This document shows positions 18,701-26,872 of a stretch of 64,000 bases of DNA, in pieces. Position numbers and translations under genes: made by a program. The stretch covers positions 62,001 to 126,000 of the forward strand of contig NZ_KB904052.1 in the NCBI RefSeq assembly GCF_000379905.1, written 5' to 3'. Each line of letters starts with the position of its first letter. Position 1 is the stretch's first letter. The notes below the pieces were generated by a model that saw nothing but the letters and a program-made list of their open reading frames with translations, did not search any database and was not told where the DNA came from. Origin of the DNA: Rodentibacter pneumotropicus DSM 21403 (GTDB lineage: Bacteria > Pseudomonadota > Gammaproteobacteria > Enterobacterales > Pasteurellaceae).

Positions 18701-21700
18701 TATTTGTATTCGGCAAATTAGGGTTTAAGCCACTAATTGTACCGTTAGTAATAGTAGTGTTACCCACAGTGACATTGTCCGCTGTGATATTACCTACGTC
18801 AATATCTCTAGATAAGCCAAACGCAATCGTCTTGTCTGTTTGGTTAACCACTAAGTTTTTACCCGCAACAAAATTAAGCGTATCACCCGCTTTTACTGTC
18901 GTTGTGCCGTTAGTTGCTTCAATTTGCTCATCTTTGTTTGTTGCATTCACTGTGTGGAATACGTCATTCACTAAGTTAGTGATTGTGGTTGCATTTAACG
19001 TATCACCACCTTTCGTTGCATCCGGTAATTCCGCTTTACCTGTTGTGGTATTTGTAACTGCGTTGGTTGTATTCACATCGTAAGTCACATTAAAGACATC
19101 TGGATTACCTCTTTCACCTTTAGTTATTGTGACATTCGCTTTCGTACCATTGCCATCAACATAGTTAACCGTATCACCCGGGTTCACTAATGCATCTGGT
19201 ACATCTTGACCGTCTTTGTCTTTTGCGTTTGTTTTCCAACCGCTATCGTTGATTGCACCTGCAACATCTTCTACTTTCGCAATCGTACCGTTAGTAGTAT
19301 TGAACTCGGCTTTACCTGTGGTGCTGTTTGCAGTGACATCACCGGTTTTCACACTTACTGTGCCGTTGTTAGCTTCTGTCGTTGTGTTATCGCCGTTAAT
19401 GATATTGCTGACATTCGCTTTTAAGTTGCCGTTCTCATCTAATACGATGGTTGAGTTATCGTATTTCGCTGTTACGGTAATTTTGCGAACAGCGCCGTCA
19501 TTCCAACCGATTACAGTAATCGCATCACCACCCACAAAGTCAACTTTGTTCGCATTTTTCACAGTGTTGGTGTAGTTGTTGTCAGACGCATTCACCACCC
19601 AACCTAAATTGGTTAAGTCACGTACTGTTGCAGCTGAATTGAGAGTATTATCCGGTAGGTTGGTAAGATTAACTAACTGGTCGTTACCTGTTGTACCAGC
19701 TTTCGTAACATTACCTGACACATCTTTCTCATCACCTGTATTGGTTGGTGCATCACCCAAATTCAATACTGAGCCCACACCGGTAATTTGAGTCGGTTTG
19801 CCCGCTGTCGTGATATTCAACGCATTTTCAGGCGCAGTTGCATTAGGATTCACATTTGCCAGTGTTGCTTTCTCTGCATTGAAATCTACTTTCGGTGCAC
19901 TAGAGTCAGAAACATTACCTACCGTCAACGTGGTAGCATTTGCTTGGTTCACTGTGATGTTTTCACTTAAACCATAGGTGATATTATGACCATCTTGGTA
20001 AACCTCTAGGTTTTTTCCTGCTTTATAGGTCACTGTATCACCCGCTTTCACTTGCTTACTTGCGTGTCCTCCGCTTGTAACTTGATTATTGTGCTTCTCA
20101 GTGGTGACATTAAATGACGCATTGTTCACCAAGTTTGCCACTTCACTTGCGTTTAATAACAAGTTAGGTTTCTCAACTGTCACCGTACCATTGTCATTTA
20201 CCGAACCCGTTGTGGTGTTCACTTTCACGCCTTCCGGTGTTACCGCAATTGTCTCATCCGCCGGTTTGATGTCGTAGCTTACGTTTACCGTATCTTTACC
20301 ATCTTGACCTTGCGTCACAGTTACATTCGCTTTCGTACCATTACCGTTTACGTAGTTTACTTGGTCACCCGGATTGATGAGTTGGTCTGTAGGGTTGTTT
20401 ACTTCATTTCCGTCTTTATCAAATACTTTTGTTGGGGTAGTTTTCCAACCGCTGCCATTGATTGCGCCTGCAACATCTTCTACTTTCGCAATTGTACCGT
20501 TAGTAGTATTGGATTCAGCTTTACCTGTGGTGGTGTTTGCTGTGACATCACCGGTTTTCACACTTACTGTGCCGTTGTTGGTTTCTGTCGTTGTGTTATC
20601 GCCGTTAATGACATTGCTTAGATTCGCTTTTAAGTTACCGTTCTCATCTAATACGATGGTTGCGTTATCGTATTTCACGTTAAACGTGATATTCGACGTT
20701 TTACCATCTGTACCAATCACAACATCTGTCGCCGTACCGTTAGCAAAATTCACTGTATCATACGCTGCAACGAAGTCTTTCGCTTCACCATTACCTTGTA
20801 GGTTCCAGCCTGCGTTTAAAACATCTTTTACTGTTGCTGCTTCGTTACCTTTGTTAGCAATATCAGTCGGTGCAGTTTGTTCATTTTTATTGTCACTACT
20901 TGGGGTAGCTACTTTACTTGTATCCGGTAAATGGCTGGTTAAGTTCGATAATGTACCGTTTGTTAACACAGTATCACCCACAGTGACATTACCCGCTGTG
21001 ATATTACCTACGTCAATATCTCTAGATAAGCCAAACGCAATCGTTTTGCTTGTTTGGTTAACCACTAAGTTTTTACCCGCAACAAAATCAATCGTATCAC
21101 CCGCTTTTACCGTCGTTGTGCCGTTAGTCGCTTCAATTTGCTCATCTTTGTTCGTTGCATTCACTGTGTGGAATACGTTATTCACTAAGTTAGTGATTGT
21201 GGTTGCATTTAACGTATCACCACCTTTCGTTGCATCCGGTAATTCTGCTTTACCTGTTGTGGTATTTGCAACTGCGTTGGTCGTATTCACATCGTAAGTC
21301 ACATTGAAGGTATCCGGATTACCGTTTTCACCCTTAGTTACTGTGACATTTGCTTTTGTGCCATTACCATCGACATAGTTAACCATATCACCCGGGTTCA
21401 CTAATACATCTGTTACATCGTTACCATTTGCATCTTTCGCGTTCGTTTTCCAACCGCTGTGGTTGATTGCATTAGCAACATCTTCTACTTTCGCAATTGT
21501 ACCGTTAGCAGTATTGGACTCAGCTTTACCTGTGGTGGTGTTTGCTGTGACATCACCGGTTTTCACACTTACTGTGCCGTTGTTAGCTTCTGTCGTTGTG
21601 TTATCACCATTAATGATATTGCTTAGATTCGCTTTTAAGTTACCGTTCTCATCTAATACGATGGTTGAGTTATCGTATTTCACGTTAAACGTGATATTTG

Positions 21701-23789
21701 ATAGCTTACCGTCTTTATTATCAACAACAACATCTGTTGCCGAGCCATTAGCAAAATTCACCGTATCGTATGCAGCAACAAAGTCTTTCTCCACTCCATT
21801 ACCTTGGAGGTTCCAACCTGTATTTAAGACATCTTGCACTGTCGCTGCTTCTTTACGATTGTCGTCAGTTAAAGTAGTCGGGGCATCTTGTTTGTTAACA
21901 TCGCTACCATTCGGGTTAGCCACTTTGCTTGTATCCGGTAAATGGCTGGTTAAGTTAGATAATGTATTTGAATCCAATGAACTAATTGTAATTGAACCAT
22001 CGCTGTTAGTCGTCAGGTTAATATTATTACCAGCTGTATAAACTGGGCTTGAAATATTTACTAACGTTTTATTATCAGCTGTCTTGCTCACATTAACTGT
22101 GGTTGCACCACTACCTATAAAATCAACACGATCCCCAAAGCGAACATTATTTACACCATTGCCCGAGTGATCTGTTTGATCACCTATCGTCCAGCTCCCT
22201 GCTGCCAAAACGTGATATAACTGGCTACCGTTAATAGCATCTGTTGAATTTTCAGTAATACGACCCGCAGCAACATTTTGAACTTGTCGTTCTCCCCCAT
22301 TCTTACCCACAGAGACGACATAGTTAGTATCATTATTCACACCTGCAAAGCCACTGTAATTTATCCCATTTACACTGGCACTATTTGTTGGTGTCGCTGC
22401 GGACGTTATTGCATCAGCACCAAGTGCTACAGAGTCAGCCAAGGTAGCATTTGCACGAGCCCCTAGAGCTGTAGCATTTGCTGCTCCTGATATAGTAGCT
22501 CCCACACCAAGAGCGGTTCCGTCTTTACTGTTTTCTACTTTCGAATTACGACCACCAGAAAATCCACCTTCACTATTTAGAACGTTTGCACCAGGTCCAA
22601 CCGCTGTCGCTGAAACGGAGCCATTAACTACAGCAAATGTACCTAAAGCCACACCGGATCGACTGCTATCTACCTTAGCATTACGTCCTAAAGCTGTTGC
22701 CTGTTGTGAACCTAAAATATTCGTATATGGACCAACTGTGACACCGAATTCGCTATTATCTACATTAGCATTACGTCCCACTGCAACAGAATTGTTACTA
22801 ACATTTGCTTTTGCATATGTACCAACGACCGTAGAAGCAACACTATCTAAAGCTTTGGCATTACGTCCCACTGCAATCGCCTGTTCTGAGCGATTTATTT
22901 CAGACCAAGGACCTACATTAGTAGCAAGTTGAGAATTATCAACTTTCCCATGAGGACCAATATTTATTGCACCATAACTCTGATTAGTAATCGTATTTGT
23001 ACCAACACTTGAACTATAACCACTATTTGTTACATTTACACCATAAGATCCTATGGCACTTGCATAATCACTGTTAGTTACATTACCGCGATTCCCCACC
23101 AAAATACCACGAGCACTCGCATTTACATTACTACGCGAACCGACCTGAACACCTTGCTCTGATTTCGTCACATTAGATTGAGAACCAATAACGTAACCTT
23201 CTAAACTTGCATTATCAACCTTTGAGAAACGCCCTAATGTAACAGACTGCATTGAACCAGCCTCTGAACTTTGACCTATTGAGATACTATAACGCCCAGT
23301 TGGTCTCGCAACCCACTCGCCACTATATTCAAGTCTGGTTACCTCTGTGTTATAGGTTTTTGATAATGATCCCCCTATAGGGACATAATCTAATAATGCA
23401 CCGGTGTTACTATCGTAAACATAGAGCGGCTTAGTTGCATTAGTTACATTAACCTCTTTATCCTTACCCTCACCAAGGAATTTTACTTGCCCTGGTGCAA
23501 TGCCTATTGAATATTCCCCCATTGGGTTACCAAATGGATCTTTTTGCACCACGATTTCTGGTGCTTTTGTGCCTGCTGAGTTAGAACCCCATATCACAGC
23601 ATCACCGGATATTGCAGCCTGAGCCGTACTCCCTAATAACGTTGCACCTGCTGTTGTCAAAGAAATAGCTAAAAGGGAAATTTTTTTTCCGGAAGAGGAT
23701 TTTGATTTTCCCTTAGTCTTACTTAATTCAGACACAGCTATCCAAGATTGTGTAGCGTGATTCCAAATGACTCGGAAAATTTTATTCAT
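15783..23789 (-). CDS. Giant trimeric autotransporter adhesin (Hia/Hsf/YadA type)
   Basis: A 2668-residue type Vc surface adhesin. The N terminus is an extended signal peptide (ESPR) opening MNKIFRVIWNHATQSWIAVS, with probable cleavage after STAQA at residue 58. Residues about 180-470 are YadA-like head repeats of roughly 15 residues, such as ATALGRNAKVDSSRSGVALG. Neck motifs recur near 515 (NSTDAINGSQLY), 1953 (NSSDAVNGSQLY) and 2580 (STDAVNVGQL). The stalk between them repeats Trp-ring units (GWNLQGNG) and KG-type units (VKAGDTIDFVAGKN). The last 80 or so residues are the YadA membrane anchor, ending VGVGYQW. Three near-identical stalk modules lie near plus-strand 19.2, 20.4 and 21.4 kb. 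Asn-X-Ser/Thr sequons are unusually dense. No frameshift is visible. Target receptor unknown. Confidence 0.95.
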   Translation of the reverse strand: MNKIFRVIWNHATQSWIAVSELSKTKGKSKSSSGKKISLLAISLTTAGATLLGSTAQAAISGDAVIWGSNSAGTKAPEIVVQKDPFGNPMGEYSIGIAPGQVKFLGEGKDKEVNVTNATKPLYVYDSNTGALLDYVPIGGSLSKTYNTEVTRLEYSGEWVARPTGRYSISIGQSSEAGSMQSVTLGRFSKVDNASLEGYVIGSQSNVTKSEQGVQVGSRSNVNASARGILVGNRGNVTNSDYASAIGSYGVNVTNSGYSSSVGTNTITNQSYGAINIGPHGKVDNSQLATNVGPWSEINRSEQAIAVGRNAKALDSVASTVVGTYAKANVSNNSVAVGRNANVDNSEFGVTVGPYTNILGSQQATALGRNAKVDSSRSGVALGTFAVVNGSVSATAVGPGANVLNSEGGFSGGRNSKVENSKDGTALGVGATISGAANATALGARANATLADSVALGADAITSAATPTNSASVNGINYSGFAGVNNDTNYVVSVGKNGGERQVQNVAAGRITENSTDAINGSQLYHVLAAGSWTIGDQTDHSGNGVNNVRFGDRVDFIGSGATTVNVSKTADNKTLVNISSPVYTAGNNINLTTNSDGSITISSLDSNTLSNLTSHLPDTSKVANPNGSDVNKQDAPTTLTDDNRKEAATVQDVLNTGWNLQGNGVEKDFVAAYDTVNFANGSATDVVVDNKDGKLSNITFNVKYDNSTIVLDENGNLKANLSNIINGDNTTTEANNGTVSVKTGDVTANTTTGKAESNTANGTIAKVEDVANAINHSGWKTNAKDANGNDVTDVLVNPGDMVNYVDGNGTKANVTVTKGENGNPDTFNVTYDVNTTNAVANTTTGKAELPDATKGGDTLNATTITNLVNNVFHTVNATNKDEQIEATNGTTTVKAGDTIDFVAGKNLVVNQTSKTIAFGLSRDIDVGNITAGNVTVGDTVLTNGTLSNLTSHLPDTSKVATPSSDNKNEQTAPTDIANKGNEAATVKDVLNAGWNLQGNGEAKDFVAAYDTVNFANGTATDVVIGTDGKTSNITFNVKYDNATIVLDENGNLKANLSNVINGDNTTTETNNGTVSVKTGDVTANTTTGKAESNTTNGTIAKVEDVAGAINGSGWKTTPTKVFDKDGNEVNNPTDQLINPGDQVNYVNGNGTKANVTVTQGQDGKDTVNVSYDIKPADETIAVTPEGVKVNTTTGSVNDNGTVTVEKPNLLLNASEVANLVNNASFNVTTEKHNNQVTSGGHASKQVKAGDTVTYKAGKNLEVYQDGHNITYGLSENITVNQANATTLTVGNVSDSSAPKVDFNAEKATLANVNPNATAPENALNITTAGKPTQITGVGSVLNLGDAPTNTGDEKDVSGNVTKAGTTGNDQLVNLTNLPDNTLNSAATVRDLTNLGWVVNASDNNYTNTVKNANKVDFVGGDAITVIGWNDGAVRKITVTAKYDNSTIVLDENGNLKANVSNIINGDNTTTEANNGTVSVKTGDVTANSTTGKAEFNTTNGTIAKVEDVAGAINDSGWKTNAKDKDGQDVPDALVNPGDTVNYVDGNGTKANVTITKGERGNPDVFNVTYDVNTTNAVTNTTTGKAELPDATKGGDTLNATTITNLVNDVFHTVNATNKDEQIEATNGTTTVKAGDTLNFVAGKNLVVNQTDKTIAFGLSRDIDVGNITADNVTVGNTTITNGTISGLNPNLPNTNNNDEYKVGDEITKSQTLPSTLNITNAATVGDILNSGWNLQNNGQARDFVKPYDSVNFVNGTATTAVVETEANGTVSNVTYNVNVDDNTIKVVDGKLVANATNIVNQVTGNSTVTDGRANATTVDQAGNQVDNSNKIATVGDIVNTINNVHWNATAGNVTGTNGEFSSTGSEPIKAGDTVAYNAGKNIKIEQNGKTFNISTTDNVTFTHTNTTTLTVGNVSDPNHSTNITSGPEGLNVNGDKITGVANGTISDNSSDAVNGSQLYSLGDSITNIFGGNTTFNTTTGKVEGFERVLNTTGLAPSENYTIPAAATNITEAFEQLNNYVNAGWKLGNASGAVVERISPDEQVNFVDSNTITSTVVANDKGGANISFNVNATAVANNAAGNVSANSTTGKAEFDNHNNTKPLATVEDVAKTVNNTGWFMNTTTGEKALVNPGDTVNYVDGNGTKANVTVTKGANGQPDTFNVTYDIKSADNTIAVTPEGVKVNTTTGSVNDNGTVKVAQPDLLLNASEVANLVNNSSFNATIGRDDTDFVDQAGKDNYKVKAGDTITFNAGKNLRVKQENGTFTYALDNNITVNHANATTLTVGNVSNPTAPKVDFNAEQAKPATNNQEAPKNALNITTDGKPTQITGVGSTLNTTNVVTNPDGNASTPVENKTLVDLTNATTPDSAATVRDLQNMGWVIETSGNGYVDTVKNANHVKFSGDGAVTVTGSTDANGTRNITVKVNATQMANNAAGNVYANTTTGKVEFNNANGSKPLATVEDVASAINGSGWELNSASVGGEVIGDTAPTRVNPGSKVNINAGKNVVITRSGKDITIATSAKPVFENVQVGGDKGPIVGGDANGDVKVSKADGSPTKVTNVAAGTASTDAVNVGQLKGTVGNINNRMNKMNKDLRGGIAGANAAAGLPQVYIPGKSMVAASAGTFKGQSAVAVGYSRASDNGKLILKLQGNANTRGDLGGSVGVGYQW
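18700..22040 (-). repeat. Tandem stalk modules inside the adhesin gene
   Basis: At least three copies encode the order IVLDENGNLKAN, INGDNTTTE, VSVKTGDVTAN, GTIAKVEDVA, then VNYVxGNGTKANVT. Their anchor point (codons for GTIAKVEDVA) lies near 19270, 20475 and 21490, giving units of roughly 1.2 and 1.0 kb. Two of them continue into an almost identical block (NATTITNLVN, then IEATNGTTTVKAGD, then LSRDIDVGNIT). Such long direct repeats are substrates for RecA-dependent expansion or loss and are a common source of misassembly. Confidence 0.85.
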
Positions 23790-23827
23790 AAATGTTCACC
23801 TATTTAATGTAATATTGTAACTTTTCT

Positions 23828-23843
23828 TTACTTTGGAAAGTAA
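23828..23843. promoter_or_regulatory. Palindrome in the adhesin promoter region, candidate operator
   Basis: TTACTTTGGAAAGTAA is a perfect dyad with 7-base arms and a 2-base centre, 39 bases upstream of the adhesin start. On the minus strand it overlaps the area where TTACTT and TACAAT could act as -35 and -10. Size and symmetry fit an XRE-type repressor site; the regulator at 24286 is the obvious candidate. Inference only. Confidence 0.4.
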
Positions 23844-23984
23844 TTTATATGTGACTTCCTCACGTTGGTGTAAAAGCCTCATCCGACACCGAGTGAAAAT
23901 TAATGATATCTTCCACTCAACCTTCCACTGTGTTATAATCCAACCGATTTTAAGGGCTCTTACAACAAGGAGCTTGTGGGAACA

Positions 23985-24098
23985 GTGTATCTATCCATGA
24001 TTGCCTTAGATAACTTGCTATGCATCCTTTCCATGTTGCCACTTGCTTTATCTGTCTTAATCCAAACTCCACAACTGTATTGGGAACAAAAACATTGA
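23985..24098 (+). CDS. Possible small hydrophobic peptide
   Basis: A short frame, starting at GTG 23985 or ATG 23997, follows a strong AAGGAG (23967-23972) and a TATAAT box (23934-23939). From the ATG it encodes 33 residues with a hydrophobic core (CILSMLPLALSVLI) and ends in WEQKH. It could be a membrane micropeptide, a leader, or the relic of a larger gene. The stop overlaps the left arm of an inverted repeat, ATTGACAC (24094-24101) and GTGTCAAT (24137-24144). No homologue is recognised. Confidence 0.25.
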   Translation: MYLSMIALDNLLCILSMLPLALSVLIQTPQLYWEQKH

Positions 24099-24258
24099 CA
24101 CGGCAAATGTGCCCGTTGAAAGTATTAAGCCTAAAAGTGTCAATAAAGTATGTTTTTCATCACGTAGTCCTTTTGATTTTGATACCAATAGCAAATATGA
24201 TACGAAATAGAATTGGCATAATGTAGCTACTGCAGGTGGTTATTGCCCATACTATTAG
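24061..24258 (+). pseudogene. Open frame with two amber stops, in phase with the XRE gene
   Basis: Directly upstream of the XRE regulator, and in the same frame, 66 codons are interrupted only by two TAG codons (24208-24210 and 24256-24258). The text reads like protein, with VPVESIKPKSVNKVCFSSRS, SPFDFDTNSKYDTK and NWHNVATAGGYCPYY. It has no good start codon. It may be the worn end of another gene, or an older 5' extension of the regulator. Not recognised. Confidence 0.3.
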
Positions 24259-24285
24259 TGGGTGTTTCAACGACAAACAAAGAAA

Positions 24286-24681
24286 ATGAGTGTAAACGAG
24301 AAGATTCGAAAAATCCGAGAAGCAAAGAAATGGTCTCAGGAGCAAATGGCAGAAAAACTAAATATGTCGCTAAATGGCTATGCGAAAATTGAGCGTGGAG
24401 AGAGTAAAATTTATTTGTATAAGCTTGAACAAATCGCCCATGTGTTTGGTATTGATATAGTAGAGCTAATGCAGTTTGATGGTAAAAATATTTGTTTTCA
24501 GATAAACGAGAACTCATATTTGAGTACGAATTATTACGGTGATAATGAAGCTTTAATGATTGAAAATGAGAGGCTAAAATTATCGTTATCGTACAATCAA
24601 CAGCTATTAGAGCAGAAGGATAATGAGATCCAACTTCTTAAGGAGATGGTTTCTCTATTAAAACAAGATAAACAATCATAA
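24286..24681 (+). CDS. XRE-family helix-turn-helix regulator with coiled-coil tail
   Basis: From the ATG at 24286 the product has 131 residues. Residues about 5-58 form a lambda-repressor-like HTH (KIRKIREAKKWSQEQMAEKL, then MSLNGYAKIERGESKIYLYK). After a short linker, residues about 90-128 form a Leu/Glu/Lys-rich coiled coil suited to dimerisation. An in-frame GTG at 24262 would add eight residues, but ATG gives the usual HTH start. It is divergent from the trimeric autotransporter, with about 500 bases between the starts. It has no phage or toxin neighbours. Role in adhesin control is inferred from position. Confidence 0.78.
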   Translation: MSVNEKIRKIREAKKWSQEQMAEKLNMSLNGYAKIERGESKIYLYKLEQIAHVFGIDIVELMQFDGKNICFQINENSYLSTNYYGDNEALMIENERLKLSLSYNQQLLEQKDNEIQLLKEMVSLLKQDKQS

Positions 24682-25404
24682 TTTGATCTTCTACAGATAA
24701 ATTGATTAAAGCAGTCTTTATAAGAGTGTTATTAGAATAAAATATGAGTGTTTTCTTTATTTTGTTTAGGCTGAATTTGATGTTCATATTTTAAACGGAA
24801 AGCACTCGCTGTTGTTATAACTTGTTATCTCTAGTTTATCTTCTGCCTATCATTCCTACTCGAACCGTTTTAAAGTCCGATTCGATTTATCAAATATTCC
24901 CCTTTTCTTAATCTTGTAATGCAGATTTTTTCTTTTTATTCAATTATTTCTTGATTATATAGTTTATGCAGTACATTTCCCGTTGTCTATTTGTGCTGCA
25001 TCATAATCTTTTCTAATCGCTTTAAAATCAAAGTTAGGATCGATATGTCCTCAAGAAGATGTCGCAAATAGATAACCTGTGTATTTAAAAACTTTCGACT
25101 AGTTCCTTCAACTTGTAAGAAACGATAGTACTTCCTTAAACAGCTCTAATATTTTCAAAATACGGTAGGTTTCGACATACATAATAAAATTTTCTACTAA
25201 ATAGTTAATTCAATGGAGATTGTAGAGTTTCCAAGTTATTAGGCCTTGCAACTACTACATAATAACGTGGAGGTGTCAAAATACGATAAAAAATGATCGC
25301 ACTTTTATTTTGATATAGACATTTCCAATTATACTAATTTATAGCTTTATTTATGAAATTTCGGCAGAATGTAGAAAATTTTTATATTCGGAATAAAGGA
25401 TAAA
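24682..25404. other. Long AT-rich gap with gene relics
   Basis: About 720 bases separate the XRE gene from gor. No intact gene was found. A decayed minus-strand frame occupies about 24964-25182, and 25249-25270 (GCAACTACTACATAATAACG) resembles the right block of the dispersed repeats at 5331 and 10697. A weak hairpin, TCGAACCG and CGATTCGA, lies at about 24859-24887. The start region of gor has AAAGGATAAA. Confidence 0.5.
24964..25182 (-). pseudogene. Decayed gene fragment, unknown family
   Basis: On the minus strand an ATG at 25182 opens MYVETYRILKILELFKEVLS. The reading then continues best after frame changes, through KYYRFLQVEGTSRKFLNTQ and then DPNFDFKAIRKDYDAAQ, to a stop at 24964. The peptide-like quality in three successive frames suggests a gene with at least two frameshifts. 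The family is not recognised. Confidence 0.35.
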
Positions 25405-26781
25405 ATGATGACTAAACATTATGATTATATTGCTATCGGTGGTGGCAGTGGTGGCATTGCTTCAATTAATCGTGCGGCAAGCTATGGCAAAAAATGTGCG
25501 ATTATAGAAGCGAAATATTTAGGCGGAACTTGTGTAAATGTGGGCTGTGTGCCGAAGAAAGTAATGTTTTATGGAGCACAGATTGCAGAAGCCATTAATC
25601 ATTATGCGCCGGATTATGGTTTTAATGTGGATGTGAAAAAATTTGATTTTGAGAAACTCATTGAAAGTCGTCAGGCGTATATCAGCCGTATTCACACTTC
25701 TTACAATAATGTGTTAGCGAAGAATAATGTTGATGTGATTAATGGATTTGGGAAATTTGTTGATACACATACTATTGAAGTCTCGTTAGCGGACGGTTCG
25801 GTCGAACGTATAACAGCTGATCATATCCTGATTGCAACAGGGGGAAGACCTTTCCGCCCTCATTCTGTAAAAGGGCAAGAATATGGCATTGATTCAGACG
25901 GTTTCTTTGCGTTAAAAGCATTACCAAAACGTGTTGCGATTATCGGGGCAGGATATATTGCGGTAGAGATTGCGGGAGTATTAAATAGTCTTGGCTCGGA
26001 AACTCATTTAGTGGTACGTCGCCACGCACCGATGCGTAATCAAGATCCGTTAATTGTTGAAACTTTACTTGAAGTGCTGGAGCAAGACGGTATTGCTTTA
26101 CATAAACATACAACGGTTCAGGAAATCGTTAAAAATGCAGATGATTCTCTCACAGTAAAATTTGATCACGAACGTAGCGTGACGGTAGATTGTGTAATCT
26201 GGGCGGCAGGTCGTGAACCGGCAACGGATAAAATCGGCTTAGAGAATGCCGGAGTAGAAACGAACGAACGAGGTTATATCAAAGTCGATAAATATCAAAA
26301 TACCAATGTGAAAGGCATTTATGCTGTGGGCGATATTATTGAGGGTGGGATTGAATTAACACCGGTTGCCGTCGCTGCAGGTCGTCGTTTATCCGAGCGT
26401 TTATTCAATAATAAACCTAATGAGCACTTGGATTACAATCTTGTGCCTACCGTTGTATTTAGCCATCCTCCGATTGGCACTATCGGTTTAACTGAGCCAC
26501 AAGCCATTGAACAATACGGCGAAGGAAATGTGAAAGTGTATAAATCCTCCTTTACTGCGATGTACACGGCTGTTACTCAGCATCGTCAACCTTGTAGAAT
26601 GAAATTAGTGTGTGTAGGAAAAAATGAAAAAATTGTCGGCTTGCATGGAATTGGATATGGTGTTGATGAAATGATTCAAGGTTTTGCTGTGGCAATCAAA
26701 ATGGGTGCAACAAGGGCAGATTTTGATAATACGGTAGCGATTCACCCGACCGGTTCGGAGGAATTCGTTACAATGCGTTAA
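25405..26781 (+). CDS. gor: Glutathione reductase Gor
   Basis: This FAD- and NADPH-dependent enzyme of 458 residues (457 if the second ATG at 25408 is used) reduces glutathione disulfide. It has the FAD-binding [14 protein letters not shown] near residue 11, the redox-active pair in [13 protein letters not shown] (Cys near 43 and 48), the NADPH-binding motif [13 protein letters not shown] near residue 179 and the C-terminal catalytic [23 protein letters not shown] precedes the start. A USS-hairpin terminator follows directly, so it is monocistronic. Haemophilus relatives import glutathione and rely on Gor. Confidence 0.96.
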   Translation: MMTKHYDYIAIGGGSGGIASINRAASYGKKCAIIEAKYLGGTCVNVGCVPKKVMFYGAQIAEAINHYAPDYGFNVDVKKFDFEKLIESRQAYISRIHTSYNNVLAKNNVDVINGFGKFVDTHTIEVSLADGSVERITADHILIATGGRPFRPHSVKGQEYGIDSDGFFALKALPKRVAIIGAGYIAVEIAGVLNSLGSETHLVVRRHAPMRNQDPLIVETLLEVLEQDGIALHKHTTVQEIVKNADDSLTVKFDHERSVTVDCVIWAAGREPATDKIGLENAGVETNERGYIKVDKYQNTNVKGIYAVGDIIEGGIELTPVAVAAGRRLSERLFNNKPNEHLDYNLVPTVVFSHPPIGTIGLTEPQAIEQYGEGNVKVYKSSFTAMYTAVTQHRQPCRMKLVCVGKNEKIVGLHGIGYGVDEMIQGFAVAIKMGATRADFDNTVAIHPTGSEEFVTMR

Positions 26782-26797
26782 TTTTATCGAGAACAAT

Positions 26798-26829
26798 AAA
26801 AAGTGCGGTTAATTTTAACCGCACTTTTT
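26798..26829. terminator. USS-pair terminator between gor and yafJ
   Basis: AAAAAGTGCGGTTAA and TTAACCGCACTTTTT pair almost without a loop and carry T-runs on both strands, ending both convergent genes. Confidence 0.88.
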
Positions 26830-26872
26830 GTTTTTGAAGCGTGAACGGGTTGATGTAACTCCAACGGGTATG

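Noticed and set aside
20374-21297. Long open frames on the plus strand inside the adhesin (up to about 300 codons)
   Set aside because: They are complements of the adhesin's repeated Asn/Thr/Val/Gly codons, recur with the repeats, have no ribosome sites and resemble no protein.
15783-23789. Phase variation by short tandem repeats in the adhesin or its leader
   Set aside because: I looked for tetra- or pentanucleotide runs and long homopolymers near the start and in the leader and saw none; only the large stalk modules repeat.
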